Part shown: positions 24,201-27,963 of the stretch, piece by piece
How positions within the stretch are numbered: position 1 is the first letter of the stretch
How the letters are laid out: the number at the start of each line of letters is the position of its first letter
Assembly (NCBI GenBank): GCA_022510405.1
Contig: JAFLTP010000009.1
Coordinates: 38,654-102,653 of the forward strand
Direction: 5' to 3'
Length of the DNA stretch: 64,000 nucleotides
From: Muribaculaceae bacterium
GTDB taxonomy: Bacteria > Bacteroidota > Bacteroidia > Bacteroidales > Muribaculaceae
The notes under the pieces: model-generated
Database searches by the model: none
What the model was told of the DNA's origin: nothing
The model's input: only the letters and a program-made list of their open reading frames with translations
Translations under genes and position numbers: made by a program

Positions 24201-24300
24201 TGAGTATTTGAGGACAAAAGATCTCGGAAGATTGCAGGAGCTTGTGGAGCAGATGAATCACACCAGGGATAAGTTGCTTGAAGATGTAGGGAAACAATAA
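6295..24300 (+). CDS. Giant polyvalent protein: InPase-like, nuclease-like, N6-adenine methylase, SF2 helicase, HEXXH peptidase, injection tail
   Basis: A 6001-residue multi-domain protein of the polyvalent (DarB-like) type, known as virion-borne proteins that enter the cell with the DNA and protect it or act on host defences. Order seen: two N-terminal repeats (1-65), Pro/Thr/Gln linker, Gly/Ala-rich hydrophobic zone (about 462-600), charged coiled coils (about 1300-1560), a pyrophosphatase-like domain with DGDHIDVF at 1797-1804, a barnase/EndoU/RelE-type nuclease-like domain (about 1952-2066), an adenine methylase with EGSAGIG at 2902 and NVPF at 2967, an SF2/SNF2 helicase with GTGKT (K3629), DEAH at 3818-3821 and QRMGRILRQG near 4160, coiled coil, HEVVGH peptidase at 4593-4597, then a long region (about 5110-5880) with hydrophobic helices like phage DNA-injection proteins. 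The methylase motif is NVPF instead of NPPY/F. Two linkers overlap protein-like ORFs in another frame, and palindromic repeats are inserted in frame. Confidence 0.9.
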   Translation: MANESTKWLYEQLTSQGYNVGEDLQEFEGLMQSNEESRKWAYDTATKSGLNVGKDIDEFTSLVAPAPAQPQTAPQTTTDQPQTPIAEVQPLQSQVADTTTTPAPTQEVEQTAPAQPTPPPAPKFNEGNVISRDGKNYLFKGYDEQGNAMLQPEGQTNTVVMQPQMLNNATLVSEKAWQPTEKQKIETSYNINKMLNDFNEASKARIEQSKRIAERNTPEGREKEKALKMQRQMSGEGMTYEELAEENKARAERLQGQFIQRMKSNGLDPEKQEDVERQATLDLQQPAYDAVAELWDEAERLHKEDRNKNAKKEWGDYAMMGGGREMRMVTAGSNRHKDTVSHMTRFDIEKMMNKAWDKAGSKISATVYDNLRRSNPEADEAELKAQADEIARQLTDNAVYEYAVKQNTPKSTLEFFGRTVADMNLINSIGRGLARSEAGTTGDLAAYEQAMAEYGKKHKVAQVAGTVVGMAVDPTTWISGGVGSISSKGALNLGSRFMMKEASREAAKRAFGSTLTGRIIAGTAGAAGNLATYEGMKEGERQWMYGGHINPETGENEGYSPMEVLKSTGHGAVMGSVIGPLSPVIGNVADKTVKLTNSTGGKLLVRGGEVAVSTLAEGTIFSIPQWIEGEEDAFDVWTDNMAMMLGFKAQHGIKSVPHVIQSLRPIKPTDGRPLTQAERNHNRMDFMERLRNSLDGNKADLSFTEEERDELRRNGYGELGDLFTNDSKKSNHAVKREKGDNATAIDFQTADSETIHTSPDFEGYSEMEALMSDPKVSEATKAKAYYILTGRMLPMSTIVGYNESTTKDKNGKETTYVESVNADGGVVTSRKFTNRKDAEREMDAIARQAELNSIDIGERYKETEADDMVLNAAINEVSPGADLNTVKRIYQEVKNGGKVSESQRELVEFIDEAIERNKDIANDSRPEAIRNRIKEETGIDVDKALKKSRRERTEEETQALEAYAKELFPERQEPETSATPEQEAAQNIYEETKLLPGRYFDEQAQQPQDPNNPVPPSAGEAKAEMDAIVYRMQEAYQLVDDVFGDEADIYRSQLEDDPFTLVNDPTLTPGQKDAVLNFINSKAALDGVMDGANEAAQNKLEIAKKEIERRTNKGDSNSPSGGMIVPAVMKVDDKPVYIVNGDVSMFPDGSDVDRANSSGTLIILDPADPTGEYKWASVDEIKKVDEPIDPQVQLAEVQRTIEEEQAAIFSGFEETADESTMPGTDAREEGTDGGLVPENADLGTSGDPNVPENVPTESQNVPNGGEIVPNGVENVSPTNEISGETLSKIPIDEATGKPKWHESEPKLTYEALVEKSKGNEDRAKGFASMQLELAKKAVKDAEKIKITSTDDFDEYDRQAEERQKAIDQATAIAQHWERVLAIPEERKAAAEAEEKAIKEAEEAERQALKKADESLAKAYDEVKDVPEALEHLKDLEPKTMDEVAALVLSQNRLMWNDEGNRKGVKSETGFGEGERRKMFSLFAPRSRGGKTLQKLAEDEMQQMCETYGVPYDNQDARNALIDMISSSTTPSDIRKYIERRRADQALEIKESIQRREEEAEEEFYQMNYGMSKADHAAYEEMKQSELADLHQHFDEEEYYGKIADELADIEEIIQKGLEENDKNFNPGEYYGNIADELATQERIDNERRDSEIGGYPVGSLSEDGRERTDGNDVAGGEILPGKETDQPRGFVENEDRQEIFSRDGQESLDKNADVSGNTRGTVGERIAEAEAEVNTQPTEAQKEAGNYKKGHVRIGKFDVTIENPKGSVRSGVDTNGKEWSVTMQHTYGYIRGTKGVDGDHIDVFLKNTADESAVPETKGNTEGKTEKDFGKVLPVEWNGDKVFVIDQYNPDGTFDEHKVMLGFNDKDEAYEAYLSNYEKGWENGRRIDISTTNIEDFEKWIDSSKRKTKPFAEYKTVKNVVNQFQYFTEPLNRLISIAKEKTQSLVKKIISPVSSRLQADLLIRGIDIDNTYKHVIDNYAINHALKKHGGETERKRGQIPLEDKDFEKVEEVVANYDSITIDRNGSKEIIKYQKTYPDGTTYYIEEVRSGRKELAMVTMYKHKNTNLTDENLNEPTSHTPKATSDLTGVSESKGSDNSEDRQIEERKVSATITPTTYTNKKGKTSDISLVKFSRDLTDEEREAAKRLISEPLRAGKKTPKGWYDRNEGGYMMRSEEAAKELVSLIDNPDGTDNYDKISDNQPLSREDLIRAIEPKKEPESKKPANEISIEEVVNGEEPEVAVIADVADIASPGDQPAMPNTLRITDEMKRDEDLLRDILGIGEDEVDGNVHYRLDELTPEQRRKVYAAGVNYSIGYIEQGIVGFEDFARAMSNRLGEKIKPWLKSFYEGVKRMPGYEDIDFTPTDEVDKFDIDSIGKPGDIFQRAETKVEERKVENATKEAEKELIAERNEQRKQEDEQTTTNTKALEAEAKSVGKEADAIINSAKRQEPSAEEINNGINKIDDTLNKINEQLGILGYYESGYPIANIEKRVATDGVKLTQQLALDLNINFEDMPEGKDVIHTNFNDKRGLMDINLPIRNGYEPLQIEIAFKNDGQSYKVSEVSTRLKRGDKLSYVIGYDNRTWLSNPTYKELLDSIKESIDKYLPKAESSKDKPTADESAVPETNAGEEELATGASETKEEISTEEATKQALEALRKYDNKAENKTVKPEATIGSLFNFEEDSTTSKPVNPKEQKDGKRTEIQSGSTYAGRGSERQQPRQDEPLGAGPGDRVKQPQSGRVAGSDTAHTGIDKTGSRRVSGGSEPTELAIEDSNSPKKNTRNFSLKRGEAIAPLGESSRIKANIAAIEKLQELIESGRQATPEEMKILSQYSGWGGLGSAFNERGGYSSYSVAKRLKELLGAEGFQEALKSTRSAFYTPAEVINPLWDLAKALGFKGGKILEGSAGIGNMLALMPRDISEKSDIQVVEIDPTTGGILAQLYPDAQVDIQGFEKTRIPNNSVDLAITNVPFVTGLRVTDDSGDKDLSRRFGNIHDFAMAKNVRKLKPGGLGIFITSAGTLDGSRDFRKWLVNEGSADVIGAFRLNNKTFGGTNVTSDIIVVRKRKNGRPSSAAIDVSETMPVRTAHYSPGRYGESAKDVSMSYNRYFVDHPEHMAGEMQFNFENGETFRATSTGLFPKENKPQEKLLEAWAKDLKDRLDNANKEESELAGETPTTHDQKVDNREREASEAKEGALVLNSEGRLAIVENGEAVELGVNSNKVKGYTKVEVYNDYTAIKSALDDLLTYQTENEGETTELKSKITELNKAYDTFVNKYGHFYKNNQLAWLRNDIDYPSVAALETVKETADKQGNKVTTFGKTDIFSRRVVEKEKSPQPQNVRDGVVTSISLFGELDIDYISKALGKDVEEVKKEIIESGLGFENPEDLNIEVSYQYLSGNVRDKLEIAKASNEGGKYDRNIQALERVKPLDIPAHLIEFSLGSTWLPSRVYDQYIKEKTGLDVTFHPVGGTWVANKPYWTETESNKAGGIYSKVLDKWYTGSDIIEAAMKNKTLEFKTTKKNRDGSTTTLSDPEATAAVGAKVDEYRQDFKDWLKGKLQEDPAFSNEIAEKYNYQFNNYVPLAIPEEFVPQRFPGSVTSMGGVPFALRPHQSRAVIKASTEPVLFAHEVGTGKTFTLITSAMEMRRLGLAQKPMIVVQNATLGQFVESAKQLYPNAKILTLTDKDRTKEGRLGFYAKIKYNDWDMIVVPQSVFDMIPDSPQREAQYISDKIEEKRMVLDRLIESGDGRDPMVRRAQKELEDLENQLVAITESQNKGGESVAKQKKRLTALENAEARAKEMLDRKTDAVENFDDMGIDAILVDEAHEYKHLGFSTAMQRGVKGVDPSYSKKAQGLYLKTQAVRDRKGNRNIVFATGTPISNTAAEVWTFMRYLMPEELMKDYDIYYFDDFVRNFGSLQQMLEFTTSGKFKENNRFAGYTNLPELARLWSSVADIVLTSEAGAVKSKIPSMEEEKAQDIYLPQTQELRSIMKYVKSELQRFEEMTGAEKRQNSHIPLTMYGIANAAAIDPRLVKDGAVDEPNSKTNEAVRQTLRALKDSEKYKGTVAIFSDKYQNQRTGFNLYEDIKKKLVAEGVPEERIAIMKPGMKIEAKQKLFDKVNNGEVRVILGSTQTLGTGVNIQERLFGLIHLDAPNRPMDYWQRMGRILRQGNLFKEWGIPVRVLRFGVEDSLDVTAYQRLKTKGAIADSIMHSKDLLSNAMENRVMEEEEDVFGDTIAQLSGSEYAMLKSQAEKQVRKLEGQKKSWQADQMYVSRQIPRIKDAIEEAQKELEATEKGLQEVKRYFPESSVSEIKIGNTTYSDIEGMSDFFKEYNSGIKEAQNQVRGTAEGNKQTRNLTVKAGGLDFKFTTTIESSTRRGNDGGLFAAATTKMTYSCPELGIEDRHVDQALLRNGVEDIIKNVVTGEAFEKERVKIADNIVNFEKELAVLEPRLGQSFKYEKELADATERLEEYTEKMKAELEAKEAKYADMDKVIKAAEGVHLDEDSETSGEGNKYRLAEGANELNSLTNIKSKEARIEELSQKLNTPIRIINDVDADTERPLSARERRAKGWYDTEKNEVVIVAPNNVNVADVENTIVHEVVGHKGLRAMVGEERIDEFVDEIYNHASDKIKATIDQTTQRMVNAEADRLRVRKSMEREKAGEDVNANYYTDMAQARIEAEAKREKFRREATEEFMSDMAGRIGTSGFEQMSRDEQTLWGRIKAKVQQFLDKFLKRLNIPKGIRLTDKDIAYILYKSWRNLRDKSRTPASQTNSESRDIFEEAKDVAFRNKTGYDADDAKRFRDPDMGLEETITKMKAEAMQANADNLQAKRDAMRAIGGNLNHLRSAMARQREYDITTVKSITDLAKVLLDNNLLDDLSKTETKRILGSIPNALKGIGQRRTPIDKLMDVMVDNQLRLGQKTFSNLVTIKGSRVDARGVEVQGILDPDGQRMAQVVRKSISLPKDDIETRIAEALNRMGSTDQATADEAAIEYSGLQVALRYAEEIKGSKAEEKDLRESLKQAKEDKDAGQMTEAAYKQYVEATEDAIRQNKIERAEAYESLIEAMSDVLGESIRKSKKWKDESIKRVKAIQHNANSDMEGRPTDEHHKNDRVQKLSNNSGVRFLLAPLGTFDQMLRMFGKKNARGEGYLWNRYMRGWVDATEKEYTGYRDALNVLDEKAREIFDIANLASIANIGGLPRFKVKSFGDLFTVDRKLPKMSVSFWDGGEMKEHELTQGNLLYIYMADKMADGRMKLRRMGITEEDIEDIKNFLDPRFIELADWMQDEFLTNKRNEYNEVHKRMFGASMAAIENYFPLKILANARLENVDVADDTTDPALPATTTGSIIKRRRNNLALDVTGANAFSVILDHLQQMERWAAFAEFNRDLNTLLSYKRFRNQVINMSSAYGAGKTLWNNFRNVCSMAAGAYRPPIAALDKAAVNIAKGVTAAKVSFRVFTALKQFLSMPAYVSDSNPMYLAKDIVNPVGAWKWSMENLPIFEKRWKSRMAGDPRLMKSDMDWKAWRSNIVQIASRIGMSPNAFVDALTVSIGAHAMYQTKLAKYLRQGYERSAAEKRAKQDATILFNQTQQSSEGAFLSTMQVDRSWLSVLFTVFRNSSMSYTRQLYDAIRNLKGRVSGDKELSTEFMAKQLLRAQKPEEEGNWSDEDWTNARKHAGEEYRSTILRDLVKVGIFGYVLQMAWNLGAYLPYLILGEDEDEKNKMWEDVMNHSFFGGIEGFTGGDVMSSAGEMALSGEANWSYLVKDMPLASDLSAIFKKMPKDQASAMNDVVNLLVQSGIGVNPQSLTDAVVAIIDACGEDAQSQRECALLIARVINCPPSQTDKIYFDELGLTGTEASKMTPTEIAERYADYKMLREAPLTGWTRDDESEKSRVESLKKRALKAANEKITGRMATEETKRLLEEYDEVTKRETELNKLKKTDREAYKQGRKELRENADLRTHNRVKRYKRDMKELTDEYLRTKDLGRLQELVEQMNHTRDKLLEDVGKQ
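9937..9967 (+). repeat. In-frame palindromic repeat, copy A (diverged)
   Basis: ACGGCAGATGAATCT then ACCATGCCTGGGACA encodes TADESTMPGT in a linker of the giant protein. The right half of the palindrome has decayed compared with the copies at 11716 and 14140. Confidence 0.55.
11228..11461 (+). CDS. Overprinted 77-residue ORF inside a linker of the giant gene
   Basis: It lies in a different frame from the giant gene. The product (MKEEIQKLVDTRLEAF...) reads like a normal helical protein: it has heptad-like hydrophobic spacing, a VRFCREKKLISQEDLLRM segment and a mixed residue composition. The giant frame over the same bases encodes a low-complexity D/E/G/R linker. Most shadow frames of this gene look unlike proteins, so this one stands out. 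It may be a small gene captured when neighbouring genes fused, still expressed or relict. No recognisable ribosome-binding site is visible. Confidence 0.35.
   Translation: MKEEIQKLVDTRLEAFRKMDGREQMEMMLQAVRFCREKKLISQEDLLRMRTDKKYSVEMGKRALIRMLTYQATHGEL
11716..11745 (+). repeat. In-frame palindromic repeat, copy B
   Basis: A perfect palindrome with 9-bp arms (ACGGCAGAT-GA-ATCTGCCGT, 11716-11735) followed by GCCTGAGACA, encoding TADESAVPET. It interrupts the pyrophosphatase-like domain directly after DVFLKN. Confidence 0.75.
11775..11799 (+). repeat. Late-type hairpin repeat inserted in coding sequence
   Basis: GGACTT...AAGTCC followed by TTCCCGTT matches the intergenic hairpin family found between the late genes, yet here it encodes DFGKVLPV inside the giant protein, 30 bases after palindromic copy B. 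Confidence 0.7.
14140..14171 (+). repeat. In-frame palindromic repeat, copy C
   Basis: The same 9-bp-arm palindrome as copy B (14140-14159), followed by TCCTGAGACAAAT, encoding TADESAVPETN in the linker ahead of the methylase. The repeat is read in the same frame in all three copies. Confidence 0.75.
14384..14605 (+). CDS. Overprinted 73-residue ORF just before the methylase domain
   Basis: In another frame from the giant gene. The product (MARELKYNLAAPTPEEAQRD...) has a well-formed helical look with SREEWLEVIQHILVLTRQEA and ends SQQSWL. The giant frame here is a Gly/Ser/Arg/Gln-rich linker with no fold. It lies directly upstream of the methylase-helicase section, as a former separate small gene would. 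Expression is unproven; it could also be a fossil. Confidence 0.35.
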   Translation: MARELKYNLAAPTPEEAQRDSNLDRMNRWERAQGIELSSLSREEWLEVIQHILVLTRQEAEEYLEALSQQSWL

Positions 24301-24365
24301 GGTCGAGGTTTCAGCGCGATGGATCAGGATGAAACTCGATGAATCCCGGGATTAGGGGTTGGAGA

Positions 24366-26552
24366 TTAGAAGGAGGCCTCGGATAGAGGCTTCTTTCTTT
24401 TTTGCGGTTTTGGTGATTTTGTTTTTTGGATGATGCGAGGTATCGGCATTTCGTGGAAGCAGATATGAAGGCCGATAGCACGGGTCATGAGTATATCGTC
24501 GTGTTTCCCTGCCACTGCACCGTAGGAACCGTTCTGCTTACATTCGTATTCGAGGAATTCAGCGAGGGCACGTTCGTCACGTTCGGTGTAGAGGTGGTCG
24601 CGCACCACTTTGACGAGAGTGGAGATTACCATTGGCTTTGTGGATATATTTGTATGGAATCCATATTTGCGTGGAACTTTCTGCCGGATTTCATCTTCGG
24701 ATTGGCGACGTGCATAGAGGTTGGGGTAAACATCGGCTATCTGTGAGAGCACGTAAAGGGATTGGTCGCCGCCTTCAATCTGCCGTTGTTTATCGTGAGT
24801 TTCGAGCGTATTTGATTCAATGACGAGCAGTGAGTTATCATAGAATGCCGCTATCTGGGCCGCCTTCCATGCGATTCGGTCGATATCGTCATGACCTCTC
24901 CATTGAGCCACTATGGAGGGCCGGTCGCCATCAATCATATTTATACGGTCGAAAACGGCGATAACAGACCAGTCGGCCTTGTCGGAACGTCCGCCGATAT
25001 CGACAACAGTGAGATAACGGTCGGTGATTGTTTCGTTTGTGTTATTGTTGATGATGATGTTGTTGTCGTTGTTGATGTTATTGATGTTATTGTTGGCTGA
25101 ATCAGGGAGAGACCAGATCCAGAGGTGGCCTTGGGTGTCGGGGATGAAACGGAGGTTCTTAAGGGGGTTGTTAGTGTTGTTGGTGGTGTTATTGTTTTTA
25201 TTGTTGAGGGCGAGAGGGGAAGATTGGATTTCGCCAATAAAGCGAGGAGGTCGGCAAGCTTTTTTGAATTCCTCGACTTTGTATTTATCGAACACCATTG
25301 AGCCGGAGTGTACGAAAGCCTCGACATCGTCGGAGGGATATTCGGCAGCCATCACAGCGTGATCGTTTTTGCCGGCACGTTCATGAACATACCAGTTTAT
25401 AGCCTCAAGGGATGCACCTTTATTCCAAAGCCACCAAAGATATTTCCCGGGTTCCTCACGTTTTGTGGGAGCATAGTCATTGAGACGGTTATTGTAAATT
25501 TTTTCGGCAAATTCTTTCTTCTCCTTCTGTGATTTGAAAGGAAGGGAGTATTGCTCGATATCGTACCAAGGGATGAAGAGCGGTGAATATTGTGACGGGG
25601 TGTCGGGATCAGCGGCAGCCTGATATTCTGAATGGAAGAAATTGCCGGTGCCGTTGGCAGTGGATTCGAGCACTACCATTGTGAAAGGAGCAAGGAGCAC
25701 ACCGGAACAAGCCGAGCGGACCACTGACTCAGGAGATTTCATATCGGTGGGCGACCAAAGAGCGACCTCCGAACAATGGACCAGGGAATAAGCGTCGCCA
25801 CGCAGAGCGTCGGGTGATTCGTAGGAGGCCACAGTGATAGTGCAGTCACGTTGAGGAATGCGTTTATAATCTCCGGAGAGGCCCACGTTTTCCATGACCT
25901 TTTCTTTTGGATTGAACGACTCGCCTTGTGGATAGAGCAATTCTATGGGATAAGAATTGAGAGTGCGGTCGAGCATTGCCTTTATAGCGAAAGATGTTTT
26001 CTTGGCCTGAGAAACTATAACCGAATTAAGGCCGAACTTATGGACAAGTTGCAGCCAAGCCATGTAAAGCTGAGTAGCTGTGGAACCACCCCATTGGCGC
26101 GCCTTAAGCAGGACCACACGTATAGGAAGATTGCGTGTGCGCATATCTTCGAAAAGCGAGATCAGTTTTCTTTGGGGGAAAGAAAGTGAAAAAGGTATCT
26201 CCCCTTCCCCGGGATATTTGGAAAGAATGCGTGTGAAAGTATATGCCCAGAACGGGAAATCGTGTTGACACCTTAGGCGCGTGAAAGATTCGACTACAGC
26301 TGAGAAAGTTTCATTGTGGCTGTTGTCGGGAAATTCCTTTTCTATGAACTGAGCGATAGTGCCGGCATTGATTATTTTTTTTACAAGAGAGACTTTGAGC
26401 ATTGAACGAGGAATCCATTGCTGAGGAATCGGGAAATCAGGTATGGACACCTCTACCCTATCACCAATCGAATGGAAACCGGTGAGGGGGTTGAAAGCGT
26501 CGTCGAACCTCTTGAGACGTTTTTGATTTTCAGAAAGGATTTTATTTACCAT
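24366..26552 (-). CDS. terL: Large terminase subunit (ATPase-nuclease)
   Basis: The packaging motor that cuts concatemeric DNA and pumps it through the portal. The 728-residue product has a Walker-A-like LLKARQWGGST (about 148-158), a Walker-B region ending HCSEVALW, the coupling motif ESTANGTGNFF, and a nuclease domain with VVDIGGRSDKADW (about 515), IESNT and a late DDILMT. I start at the ATG at 26552: it overlaps the upstream stop by 11 bases, whereas the longer frame only adds residues read from the upstream gene. Two Asn-rich tracts (about residues 448-462 and 486-506), encoded by AAC/AAT triplet repeats, flank the hinge between ATPase and nuclease. Confidence 0.9.
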   Translation of the reverse strand: MVNKILSENQKRLKRFDDAFNPLTGFHSIGDRVEVSIPDFPIPQQWIPRSMLKVSLVKKIINAGTIAQFIEKEFPDNSHNETFSAVVESFTRLRCQHDFPFWAYTFTRILSKYPGEGEIPFSLSFPQRKLISLFEDMRTRNLPIRVVLLKARQWGGSTATQLYMAWLQLVHKFGLNSVIVSQAKKTSFAIKAMLDRTLNSYPIELLYPQGESFNPKEKVMENVGLSGDYKRIPQRDCTITVASYESPDALRGDAYSLVHCSEVALWSPTDMKSPESVVRSACSGVLLAPFTMVVLESTANGTGNFFHSEYQAAADPDTPSQYSPLFIPWYDIEQYSLPFKSQKEKKEFAEKIYNNRLNDYAPTKREEPGKYLWWLWNKGASLEAINWYVHERAGKNDHAVMAAEYPSDDVEAFVHSGSMVFDKYKVEEFKKACRPPRFIGEIQSSPLALNNKNNNTTNNTNNPLKNLRFIPDTQGHLWIWSLPDSANNNINNINNDNNIIINNNTNETITDRYLTVVDIGGRSDKADWSVIAVFDRINMIDGDRPSIVAQWRGHDDIDRIAWKAAQIAAFYDNSLLVIESNTLETHDKQRQIEGGDQSLYVLSQIADVYPNLYARRQSEDEIRQKVPRKYGFHTNISTKPMVISTLVKVVRDHLYTERDERALAEFLEYECKQNGSYGAVAGKHDDILMTRAIGLHICFHEMPIPRIIQKTKSPKPQKRKKPLSEASF
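24369..24403 (+). terminator. Terminator between the giant gene and terL
   Basis: GCCTC and GAGGC form the core of a stem (with outer GAAG/CTT pairs) followed by a T-rich CTTTCTTTTTT on the plus strand. It overlaps the end of the convergent terminase gene and would stop plus-strand transcription. Confidence 0.5.
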
Positions 26553-26949
26553 AGAATCCGTTGTTGATACGGTTGATGATAGTGCCGATGGTGCGAGGTG
26601 TGAGATAGAAACGAGGGGCAGGCTGGTTGACAATATCGGCTACGATGTTAGCCAGGGATTCACCGGGACGAGAATCTTTTATTTCGAGGTATCTTCTAAG
26701 AATTTCAGCGAACATTTCTTTTTTGTTGTCTCTCATTGGGGGCAGGGGTCTTCCGGCGATCAATGCAGAGATAACGATGGCTGCTCTTTCTTCGGATACC
26801 CAGAAACGAGAGGCGGGGGATTTTGCCACGAGGACGAGAATATCGGGAAGGAAAATATGGGGTTGAGAGCTGAGGTGATGTCGGAAGACACGCATTATAT
26901 CGGAGTTGCGCTGATGAGTGAATTCGAGGATTGCACCGGATGTTTTCAT
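26542..26949 (-). CDS. Conserved small protein upstream of terL (terminase small-like position)
   Basis: 135 residues with segments recalling proteins of Bacteroides prophages and integrative elements (SPASRFWVSEERAAIVIS, NQPAPRFYLTPRTIGTII). Its place directly before terL, with an 11-base overlap, suggests a packaging role such as a small terminase, but I see no clear DNA-binding motif. The family resemblance is from memory of sequence style rather than a search. Confidence 0.7.
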   Translation of the reverse strand: MKTSGAILEFTHQRNSDIMRVFRHHLSSQPHIFLPDILVLVAKSPASRFWVSEERAAIVISALIAGRPLPPMRDNKKEMFAEILRRYLEIKDSRPGESLANIVADIVNQPAPRFYLTPRTIGTIINRINNGFYGK

Positions 26950-27066
26950 AATATAAAGTTAGGAAGCAAAGAGGAACAAAAGATAAAAAGAGGGAAAAGC
27001 GGTGAAAATATAAATTTGAAAATTGAAATTTTAAAGTGTAAAGTTTAAAGTAGGAAGCAGAGATTA

Positions 27067-27801
27067 ATGGCTGATACAGAACAAACTAAGAGCAGACGCG
27101 ACCAACACTTGGAAAGGCTTCGCAGCAAATATCCGGATAAGAAATTTGAGGATGATGAAGAGATCTACGGGCAGATTTCCGATGATTACGACCAATACGA
27201 GCAGGAATTGGAAGGATACAAGGGAAGAGAGAAAAGCCTTAGCGATATGTTTGCGGCAGATCCGAGGAGCGCCCAGTTTTTGACGGATATGCACAAGGGA
27301 GAAGACCCTGTGTTGGGTTTGGTGAGGAATTTCGGAGTTGAGATCAAGGATGTGCTTGAGGACCCGGAAATGCAAGACAAGATTGCCGAAGCCAACAAAG
27401 ATTATATGGAAAGAGTTGCCAAGAGCAAGCAACTTGAAGAGGAATATGCGGCCAACATGGATAAGACGCTTGAAACCTTGCGTGCTTACCAGGGCCAACA
27501 GGGGTTGAGCGATGAACAGATAGACGAGGTGATGAACCGCATTATCTCTGTAGTGAATGACGGCGTGATGGGGAAATTCGCTCCGGAGACCATAGACCTC
27601 TTCCTCAAAGGTATCAACCATGACAATGACGTAGCGATAGCGAGCGAAGAGGGAGAGGTGGCCGGCAGGAATGCCCGTATAGAGGAACAGCTGCGGAAGA
27701 GTCAGAAAGGGGACGGGACTCAACCTCCGGGAGGCAGGAACGGTGAAGGCCGCAGACCTAACCGCGGCACCATCTTCGAATTGGCCCAAGAGGCGATGTA
27801 G
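27067..27801 (+). CDS. Capsid scaffolding-like protein
   Basis: A 244-residue acidic helical protein lying immediately upstream of the major capsid gene, the standard place for a scaffold. It has charged helices (residues about 20-150), a conserved-looking middle (FGVEIKDVLEDPEMQDKI, SDEQIDEVMNRI) and a basic Gly-rich C-terminus (GGRNGEGRRPNRGTIFEL), as is common for scaffold proteins that dock on capsid subunits. No protease motif is seen. Confidence 0.72.
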   Translation: MADTEQTKSRRDQHLERLRSKYPDKKFEDDEEIYGQISDDYDQYEQELEGYKGREKSLSDMFAADPRSAQFLTDMHKGEDPVLGLVRNFGVEIKDVLEDPEMQDKIAEANKDYMERVAKSKQLEEEYAANMDKTLETLRAYQGQQGLSDEQIDEVMNRIISVVNDGVMGKFAPETIDLFLKGINHDNDVAIASEEGEVAGRNARIEEQLRKSQKGDGTQPPGGRNGEGRRPNRGTIFELAQEAM

Positions 27802-27950
27802 TTTAAAGTTTAAAGTTGAAAGTTGAAAGTTTAGAGTTGTGAGTTGTAAGTTGTAAGTTGTGAGTTTAAAGTTAAAAGTGTAAAGTTTAAAGGGATTTAG
27901 AACTTAGGAAAAGTTCTACCCGTTTGAGTAAAGATTTGAGTTGTAAGTTT
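27802..27950 (+). repeat. AAAGTTT/AGTTGTG heptad array and one hairpin
   Basis: Tandem heptads of the forms AAAGTTT, AAAGTTG and GAGTTGT, then hairpin GAACTT-aggaa-AAGTTC with tail TACCCGTT at 27900-27924. No gene fits the gap. Confidence 0.75.
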
Positions 27951-27963
27951 AAAGTTTAGAAAT

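Noticed and set aside
6295..24300. crAss-like phage affiliation because of a giant virion protein
   Set aside because: No RNA-polymerase motif (such as DxDxD) is visible in the giant protein, and the gene order (integrase, S24 repressor, RecT module) is that of a temperate phage.
24366..26633. Longer terminase start at 26633
   Set aside because: The extra 27 residues are translated from inside the upstream gene in another frame and are Ser/Thr-rich; the ATG at 26552 fits the overlap expected in an operon.
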